From Burkholderiales bacterium (GTDB lineage Bacteria; Pseudomonadota; Gammaproteobacteria; Burkholderiales; SG8-41): a stretch of 38,080 nt of DNA. How positions within the stretch are numbered: the stretch's first letter is position 1; every line of letters begins with the position of its first letter. The stretch covers positions 1-38,080 of the forward strand of contig JAURHM010000003.1 of NCBI GenBank assembly GCA_030833315.1, read 5' to 3'. Made by a program: the position numbers and the translations under genes. Shown here one piece after another: positions 33,441-38,080 of this stretch. The notes beneath the pieces were generated by a model. It was not told the DNA's origin. It ran no database searches and saw only the letters and a list, made by a program, of their open reading frames with translations.

Positions 33441-34211
33441 ATGGGCGCCAACGAACAGTTCATCCTGTTTACCCAACCAGGGTGAAGCAGCTGCCTCCGG
33501 GCGAAAGAGTTTCTTTCGCGCAAAAAAATCGATTTCATCGCCATTGATGTCCTGAACGACCCGGCCGGCCGTGAACGCCTGCTCAAGTTCGGCGTGCGCA
33601 ACGTTCCCGTTGTCGCCAAGGGCGATCAGTTCGTCTTCGGACAGAACCTCGAAGATGTCGCCGAGTTCGTCGGCCTCCAGGGTACCGGCCACAAACCTCT
33701 GCCGCCCGAAGAGCTGATCAAACGCTGGATCATGGTATTGCGCGCGGCTCAGCGCCTGATGCGCCAGCTGCCGGACGCCAAGCTGCTGGAACGCGTCATC
33801 CCCAACCGCGACCGTTCGATCCGCCTGATGTGCCATCACATCTTCCGCATCGGCGAAGCCTATCTGGAGTCGGTGGAAGGCGGAGTTGAATACGCGGTAC
33901 AGCTCGCCAACATCCCGCCGCAGGATGGCACCTTCATGACCGGTGAGGAAATCGCACGTTACGGCGACGGCATCATTGCGCGGCTGGAAAACTGGTGGAA
34001 CAAACTCGAAGACAAAAGCTGCCAGCAGAAGATCAAGACTTTCTTCGGCATGCAGCCGATCTACATGCTCTACGAGCGTTCAACCTGGCACAGCGCACAG
34101 CATGCACGGCAGCTCGCCGCCGTGCTCGAAGGCATCGGCATCACGCCCGACCACCCCTTGACGCCGGAGCAGCTTGCGGGTTTGCCGCTACCCGAAAGAC
34201 TATGGGAATAG
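33441..34211 (+). CDS. Candidate selenoprotein: Sec-glutaredoxin domain fused to DinB-like domain (TGA at 33483 read as Sec)
   Basis: Read through the TGA at codon 15, the frame from ATG 33441 (GAGAGG ribosome site 6 bases upstream) gives 256 residues. Residues 5-80 are glutaredoxin-like: EQFILFTQPG, then U15-S-S-C18, LRAKEFLSRKKIDF, the cis-Pro loop VRNVPVVAKGD and FVFGQNLEDVAEFVGL. The TGA therefore replaces the first Cys of CxxC. Residues 90-235 look like a DinB/YfiT four-helix bundle, with His in MCHHIF (132/133) and the end-helix STWHSAQHARQL (217, 221), which may bind metal. There is no other stop or shift. A SECIS-like hairpin follows the TGA and selA lies downstream. An automatic caller would truncate it to a GTG at 33594 and lose the active site. 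Alternative: a pseudogene with one nonsense mutation. Confidence 0.72.
33501..33519 (+). promoter_or_regulatory. Candidate bacterial SECIS hairpin
   Basis: A 7-bp perfect stem GCGAAAG (33501-33507) with CTTTCGC (33513-33519) and loop AGTTT. The stem begins 15 bases after the TGA and the loop begins 22 bases after it. G is the second loop base and is followed by U. As I recall the published bacterial rules, a loop 16-37 bases after the UGA, a stem of 4-16 bp and a G in the first two loop bases are required; all are met. Confidence 0.65.
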
Positions 34212-34230
34212 TTATTTAAATCAATAACTT

Positions 34231-34266
34231 AAAAAACGCCGTCATCATTGATGCCGGCGTTTTTTT
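34231..34266. terminator. Bidirectional terminator between the selenoprotein candidate and a Bug gene
   Basis: AAAAAACGCCG (34231-34241) pairs with CGGCGTTTTTT (34255-34265), with an inner CATC/GATG helix. A and T runs on either side serve both convergent genes. Confidence 0.9.
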
Positions 34267-34279
34267 GGAATGATCGCTG

Positions 34280-35248
34280 TTACTGCGGCTTGATACCAGC
34301 CGCCCTGATGATCTTCGCGTACAGCGCCAAGTCATCCTTGATCACCTGCGCAAACTCTTCGGGCGTGTTGCCGACGAGATCATTGCCGCCCTGCGTCGCC
34401 AGCCGGTCGATGACATCCGGCATTTTCAGCGCCTTCACCACCTCGCGGTTGAGCCGCTCAATGACCGGACGCGGCGTTCCCGCCGGTGCGACAACGGCCT
34501 GCCACTGCGTCAGTTGAAAACCTTTCAGTCCGAGCTCATTCAAAGTCGGCACATCCGGCAACGACGAAGCCCGCTTGCCGCCGGTGACACCAATCGCGCG
34601 CAGCTTACCACTGCGGATCTGCGGTACGGCAGTAATCACCGTATCGAACATATAGCTGATCTGCCCACCAAGCAGCGCAGCCAGCGCCAGCGAACTGCCG
34701 GTGTACGGCACATGAATCGATTTGGTATTGGTCATCAGGCCGAAAAGTTCGCCTGAGAGATGGTTACCGCCACCGATTCCCGTAGAACCGTAAGTCATTT
34801 GTCCCGGCTTCGACTGCAGCAGCTTGATGAAATCCGGCAGCGATTTCACCGGCGCTGCGGGCGGTACCACCAGCACATACATGTACGATGTACCCTGGGT
34901 AATGGGCGCGAAATCCTTGACCGTGTCATAACCCAGCTTCAGATACAGATTCGGATTGACCGTCATCGGACCGGCGTTGCCCATCAGCAGCGTGTAACCA
35001 TCGGCCGGCGAACGCGCAACAATTTCGGTGCCGATGCCGCCATTGGCGCCGGCGCGGTTGTCCACTACCACAGACTGGCCCAGCGCATCGGTCAGTTTCT
35101 GACCGATGGTGCGCGTGAAGATGTCGGCCGCCCCGCCCGGCGCATAAGGACAGATGAAACGGATTGGCCGTGTCGGGTAGGCGGTTTCCGCAGCCTGCGC
35201 CACACCGGCGCCCAGCAGCAAAGCCATTATCATCGCGCGCATTTTCAT
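34280..35248 (-). CDS. Bug/TctC family periplasmic substrate-binding protein
   Basis: A 322-residue exported binding protein. The signal peptide is MKMRAMIMALLLGAGVAQAA. Family blocks are YPTRPIRFICPYAPGGAADI, VVVDNRAGANGGIGTEIVA, SPADGYTLLMGNAGP, YGSTGIGGGNHLSGELF and IHVPYTGSS. Bug proteins bind small carboxylates or related compounds; this one has no TctA/TctB membrane genes nearby, which is common in Betaproteobacteria. It is divergent from the amidohydrolase. The gap 35249-35414 has no clear promoter that I can defend. Confidence 0.9.
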   Translation of the reverse strand: MKMRAMIMALLLGAGVAQAAETAYPTRPIRFICPYAPGGAADIFTRTIGQKLTDALGQSVVVDNRAGANGGIGTEIVARSPADGYTLLMGNAGPMTVNPNLYLKLGYDTVKDFAPITQGTSYMYVLVVPPAAPVKSLPDFIKLLQSKPGQMTYGSTGIGGGNHLSGELFGLMTNTKSIHVPYTGSSLALAALLGGQISYMFDTVITAVPQIRSGKLRAIGVTGGKRASSLPDVPTLNELGLKGFQLTQWQAVVAPAGTPRPVIERLNREVVKALKMPDVIDRLATQGGNDLVGNTPEEFAQVIKDDLALYAKIIRAAGIKPQ

Positions 35249-35414
35249 TCTGCTTCTCCGGATACTGTTGTTGGTGGGTCCGTCCAGCGGACTCTGCGGT
35301 CAGAATAACATGCAGTCAGACGCTTACGCTAAACTGCGGCATCGCTTTTGATAACTGTATTGAGTTCTCCCGCTCACCTTTCCGTCCTTACGTTGCTCCG
35401 AAAACAGTCACTTC

Positions 35415-36401
35415 ATGTCATCGAAAATAGACATCCACGCCCACTGGTACCCCGAGCAGTGGGTTCGGCTGCTGGAAAAAGAAGGTCCGGGTATCGGCGC
35501 CGAAATCGGCCGCAATCCCAAGGGTCAGGTGACTTTCGGCGTGCCCCAGTACAAGGCGACCTTCCAGGACAGTTATATCGACCTCGGCATGCGCATCAGG
35601 ATGATGGACGAAGCCCGTGTCGATGTACATGTGCTGTCCCTGACCCAACCGATGGTGTACTGGGCGCCTGCGGATTTCGGACTCAAGCTCGCACAAAGCT
35701 ACAACGACGGCCTTGCCGAAGCGCATCTGCAGCACCCGGAACGCCTGCTGGGCCTCGCCACGCTGCCGATGCAGGCCGCGGAACTCGCCGTTGCAGAAGC
35801 CAGACGCGCGGCAACACTGCCCGGCATCCGCGGCATTTACATGGCCACGCACATCATGGGCCGCAATCTGGATGAACCGGATTTCTGGCCGGTCTTCGCC
35901 TGCTGCGAGGAACTGGGCCTTCCGGTTTTTCTGCATCCGGTCAATCCGGTAGGCGCCGAGCGCATGCGAAAATATCATCTGCGCAATCTGATCGGCAATC
36001 CCACAGACACCGCGATTGCCGCCGCCTCGCTGATTTTCGGCGGTGTCCTCGACCGTTTTCCGAGACTGGATGTCGTGCTGCCCCATGCCGGAGGAGCCTT
36101 GCCCGCGCTGATCGGCCGCTGGGATCACGGGGCCAGGGTGCGCAAGGAACTCACGCACCTGAAACAGGCACCGTCGACCTATCTGCGCCGCTTCCATTAC
36201 GACACCATTACCCACGACAGCGACATCCTCACCAACCTGATCGAACAGGTCGGCGCTGATCGCGTCATGATGGGCAGCGACTGTCCTGCCGACATGAGCT
36301 ACACCCATCCCGTCGACGTGGTGGAAGGTCTAATTGACGCACCTGCAAACGAGCGCCGCTTGATCCTTGGCCTCAACGCAGCGCGACTGCTGAAACTTTA
36401 A
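35415..36401 (+). CDS. Amidohydrolase 2 family (ACMSD-like) hydrolase or decarboxylase
   Basis: A 328-residue TIM-barrel metalloenzyme. DIHAHWYP at residues 6-13 gives the HxH metal site, FLHPVNP the third His, VLPHAGGALPAL the next, and MGSDCPADMSYTHP the conserved Asp. This order is that of the amidohydrolase-related (ACMSD) family of decarboxylases and hydrolases acting on aromatic or keto acids. It probably works on a compound brought in by the flanking Bug proteins. The downstream binding-protein gene follows after 29 bases, so the two are likely co-transcribed. Confidence 0.88.
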   Translation: MSSKIDIHAHWYPEQWVRLLEKEGPGIGAEIGRNPKGQVTFGVPQYKATFQDSYIDLGMRIRMMDEARVDVHVLSLTQPMVYWAPADFGLKLAQSYNDGLAEAHLQHPERLLGLATLPMQAAELAVAEARRAATLPGIRGIYMATHIMGRNLDEPDFWPVFACCEELGLPVFLHPVNPVGAERMRKYHLRNLIGNPTDTAIAAASLIFGGVLDRFPRLDVVLPHAGGALPALIGRWDHGARVRKELTHLKQAPSTYLRRFHYDTITHDSDILTNLIEQVGADRVMMGSDCPADMSYTHPVDVVEGLIDAPANERRLILGLNAARLLKL

Positions 36402-36430
36402 TTCCGCAATCCGTACGGGAAGGAGGGGCC

Positions 36431-37417
36431 ATGAAACGATCAAGCGATTCGAGCCGCGGGAAACTGATTTGGCGCGCCGCTGCAGCCTGTATGCTCGTCG
36501 TCAGCGCCGCTGCAGGCGCCCAATCCTATCCGGATAAACCGATCCGTGTCATCGTTCCCTTTACGGCCGGCGGCGGCAGCGACGTCATTGCACGACTCCT
36601 CGGACCCCGGCTTTCCGAGCGGTTGGGCAAACCCATGGTCATCGACAACCGGGCGGCGGCTTCTGGCGTGGTCGGCACCGATGTCGCGGCCAAATCTGCG
36701 CCCGACGGCTACACGCTGCTGATGATCACCAGCACGCATGCCGTGAACGCCGCGCTGGCCACCCGCCTGCCCTATGACCTCACCAAGGACTTCGCGGCAA
36801 TATCCATGGTGACCTCCAGTCCCTTCGGACTGATGCTCCAGCCATCGGTGCCCGCGCTCACTACCAAAGAATTCATTGACTACGCCCGCGCGAATCCGGG
36901 AAAACTCCATTTCGGTTCTTCCGGTCCCGGTAGCTCGCCGCATCTCGCCACAGAACTGTTCACCTCGGTAACCGGAATCACCATGACCCACGTTCCCTAC
37001 AAAGGTGTGGCGCAATACGTAGCCGCCCAGGTCGGTGGCGAAATCCAGTTCTCCTTCGGCAATATGTTCTCCACCATGGGCCACTGGAAAGCCGGCCGGC
37101 TGCGCCTGATCGCTCATGGCGGGACCAAACGCCTCGAAGCTTTCCCCGATCTGCCGGCCGTGGCCGAAACCGTGCCCGGCTTTGAGGCTGCCATCTGGTA
37201 TGGCTATGTCGCACCGGGGCGCACGCCCCGTACGATCATTGACCGGCTACAGCGCGAAATCGCCGGTGTAGTCGGCAGCGCACCGATTCAGCAGCTACTG
37301 CTATCACAAGGCAATGTCCCGGTCGCCGGCACTCCGGAAGCGTTCGCTGAAACCATCAAAACGGAAGTTACCCGCTGGAGCGGGCTCGGCAAGCGGCTGG
37401 GCATCAAACTCGACTGA
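36431..37417 (+). CDS. Bug/TctC family periplasmic substrate-binding protein
   Basis: A 328-residue exported binding protein. The signal peptide is longer, with an N-terminal basic Ser-rich part, hydrophobic core AAAACMLVVSAAA and cleavage near GAQ. It has YPDKPIRVIVPFTAGGGSDV, MVIDNRAAASGVVGTDVAA, APDGYTLLMITSTHAVN, FGSSGPGSSPHLATELF and THVPYKGVAQY. The ribosome site AAGGAGGGG is excellent. It belongs to the same operon as the amidohydrolase. A terminator follows. Confidence 0.92.
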   Translation: MKRSSDSSRGKLIWRAAAACMLVVSAAAGAQSYPDKPIRVIVPFTAGGGSDVIARLLGPRLSERLGKPMVIDNRAAASGVVGTDVAAKSAPDGYTLLMITSTHAVNAALATRLPYDLTKDFAAISMVTSSPFGLMLQPSVPALTTKEFIDYARANPGKLHFGSSGPGSSPHLATELFTSVTGITMTHVPYKGVAQYVAAQVGGEIQFSFGNMFSTMGHWKAGRLRLIAHGGTKRLEAFPDLPAVAETVPGFEAAIWYGYVAPGRTPRTIIDRLQREIAGVVGSAPIQQLLLSQGNVPVAGTPEAFAETIKTEVTRWSGLGKRLGIKLD

Positions 37418-37490
37418 ATCGCTTTAAATGCACAGCAACCGCCGCAGAATCCGATCAACTAAAACAAATAAATCAAATGCTTGCAAAAGC

Positions 37491-37520
37491 AAAAACGGCC
37501 CGGCGCAGTGCCCCGTTTTT
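37491..37520 (+). terminator. Rho-independent terminator after the second Bug gene
   Basis: AAAAACGG (37491-37498) pairs with CCGTTTTT (37513-37520), with an inner GGC/GCC helix. The T run ends the element. Confidence 0.75.
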
Positions 37521-37582
37521 ATGATTCACGCCGATTGCGCTACACTGCTGCTCCCGCGTTTGACCTGACCGCACCCGCAACA

Positions 37583-37627
37583 ATGAAACCACTGTTTCTC
37601 CAGATCATGGCGCTCTCGCCATGGTGA
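37583..37627 (+). other. Possible leader peptide overlapping the selA start
   Basis: ATG at 37583 opens a 14-residue frame, MKPLFLQIMALSPW, whose TGA (37625-37627) overlaps the selA ATG/GTG region. It could couple translation into selA, which lacks its own ribosome site. It may equally be chance. Confidence 0.25.
37606..37623 (+). promoter_or_regulatory. Hairpin covering the selA start codon
   Basis: CATGGCG (37606-37612) and CGCCATG (37617-37623) form a perfect 7-bp stem with a CTCT loop; the second arm contains the selA ATG at 37621. It would hide the start unless opened. Confidence 0.4.
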
Positions 37628-38080
37628 ATCCCGCAGCAGCCGCGCGTCGCGCGTTGCCTTCGGTAGATCGACTGCTCGGCAGCGAAGCAGTCGCGGTCCT
37701 CATTGCGGCTCACGGCCGCACGCGCGTAACCGCCTTTCTGCGCCGCGCGCTCGATGTCGAGCGCGAACGTCTTGCCGCTCCGGATGCCGGCGCTTTTGAT
37801 CAAACCCGCTTTCTTCAATCCTGCGCCGTCACGCTGGAACGCTCCGCCGCGCCTTCGCTGAAACCGGTCTTCAATCTGACCGGCACGGTGCTGCACACCA
37901 ATCTTGGCCGCGCGGTAATGCCGGAAAGCGCCGCCGCCGCCGTGATGGCGGCTATGACCCGTCCGGTCAATCTCGAATTCGATCTCGCCACCGGCGCCCG
38001 CGGCGAGCGCGACAGCCACGTCGAACGCTGGCTCGCCGAACTTACCGGAGGCGAAAAAGCCGTTGCCGTCAATAACAATG
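37621..38080 (+). CDS. selA: L-seryl-tRNA(Sec) selenium transferase SelA, N-terminal part (3' truncated by window)
   Basis: SelA is the PLP enzyme that turns seryl-tRNA(Sec) into selenocysteinyl-tRNA(Sec). About 153 residues are visible of the usual 450-480. The start shows RALPSVDRLLGSEAVAVLI, the N-terminal domain common to SelA. It continues VFNLTGTVLHTNLGRAVMPE, VNLEFDLATGARGERDSHVE and LTGGEKAVAVNNN, all strongly diagnostic. The PLP lysine lies beyond the window. No ribosome site precedes the ATG; a GTG at 37624 is an alternative start. A possible -10 (TACACT) is at 37541-37546. selB and possibly selD would be expected next. Confidence 0.9.
   Translation, partial: MVNPAAAARRALPSVDRLLGSEAVAVLIAAHGRTRVTAFLRRALDVERERLAAPDAGAFDQTRFLQSCAVTLERSAAPSLKPVFNLTGTVLHTNLGRAVMPESAAAAVMAAMTRPVNLEFDLATGARGERDSHVERWLAELTGGEKAVAVNNN

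Noticed and set aside
33594-34211. A separate 205-residue gene starting at the GTG 33594
   Set aside because: That start falls in the middle of the glutaredoxin fold (FGVRNVPVV). Homology, frame and a better ribosome site continue upstream through the TGA to 33441.

Overview
The window reads as a chromosomal segment of a GC-rich betaproteobacterium, probably a free-living one with some sulfur-oxidation capacity. Pointers are a BPH-type bacterial proteasome homologue, Bug/TctC periplasmic binding proteins, the fccAB sulfide dehydrogenase pair, the xseB-ispA-dxs-folE-ribBA run and the rluE/nudJ/mnmA block. I see no rRNA, tRNA, insertion sequence, phage gene or CRISPR array. Assignments are by motif recognition from the sequence alone; no database was searched.

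Layout. 1-2402 (+): end of argG, ppnP, a BPH proteasome-like peptidase and yajQ. 2415-4433 (+): a wrecked chrB followed by an intact-looking chromate transporter chrA. 4449-5736: a class I glutamine amidotransferase (-) that has lost its catalytic-cysteine segment, and a divergent exported retropepsin-like protease (+) whose start codon overlaps it. 5768-10757 (-): an isoprenoid/riboflavin/folate operon xseB-ispA-dxs-folE-ribBA. 10943-19447 (+): a tightly packed eight-gene operon around the radical SAM enzyme ArsS (symporter, degenerate metallophosphoesterase, TVP38/flavin-disulfide-reductase fusion, DUF547, two rSAM/selenodomain-associated transferases, DUF3047), with no arsM in view. 19592-21681 (+): a Rieske oxygenase and a sulfurtransferase. 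21766-23388 (-): fccA-fccB. 23541-26135 (-): clpS-clpA, divergent from a cold-shock gene and an unrecognised 458-residue protein (+). 28422-29304: a malate synthase pseudogene. 29410-32688 (+): rluE, a tandem family of very small exported Lys/Glu-rich proteins (one dead copy, two live ones), nudJ and mnmA. 32697-33302 (-): a glutathione S-transferase. 33441-34211 (+): a glutaredoxin-DinB fusion with an in-frame TGA. 34280-37417: two Bug binding proteins flanking an amidohydrolase. 37621-end (+): the start of selA.

Main result. The gene at 33441-34211 is continuous only if the TGA at 33483 is read through. That TGA sits exactly at the first position of a glutaredoxin CxxC motif (giving UxxC) and is followed after 15 bases by a 7-bp hairpin with an AGUUU loop that fits my recollection of the bacterial SECIS rules. 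About 3.4 kb downstream lies selA, which makes selenocysteinyl-tRNA. I therefore propose a selenoprotein joining a Sec-glutaredoxin domain to a DinB-like four-helix domain.

The window also carries several decayed genes (chrB, aceB, one Lys-rich paralogue) and one in-frame active-site deletion. Their lesions involve TAG stops, frameshifts and lost blocks, unlike the single clean TGA in the selenoprotein candidate.
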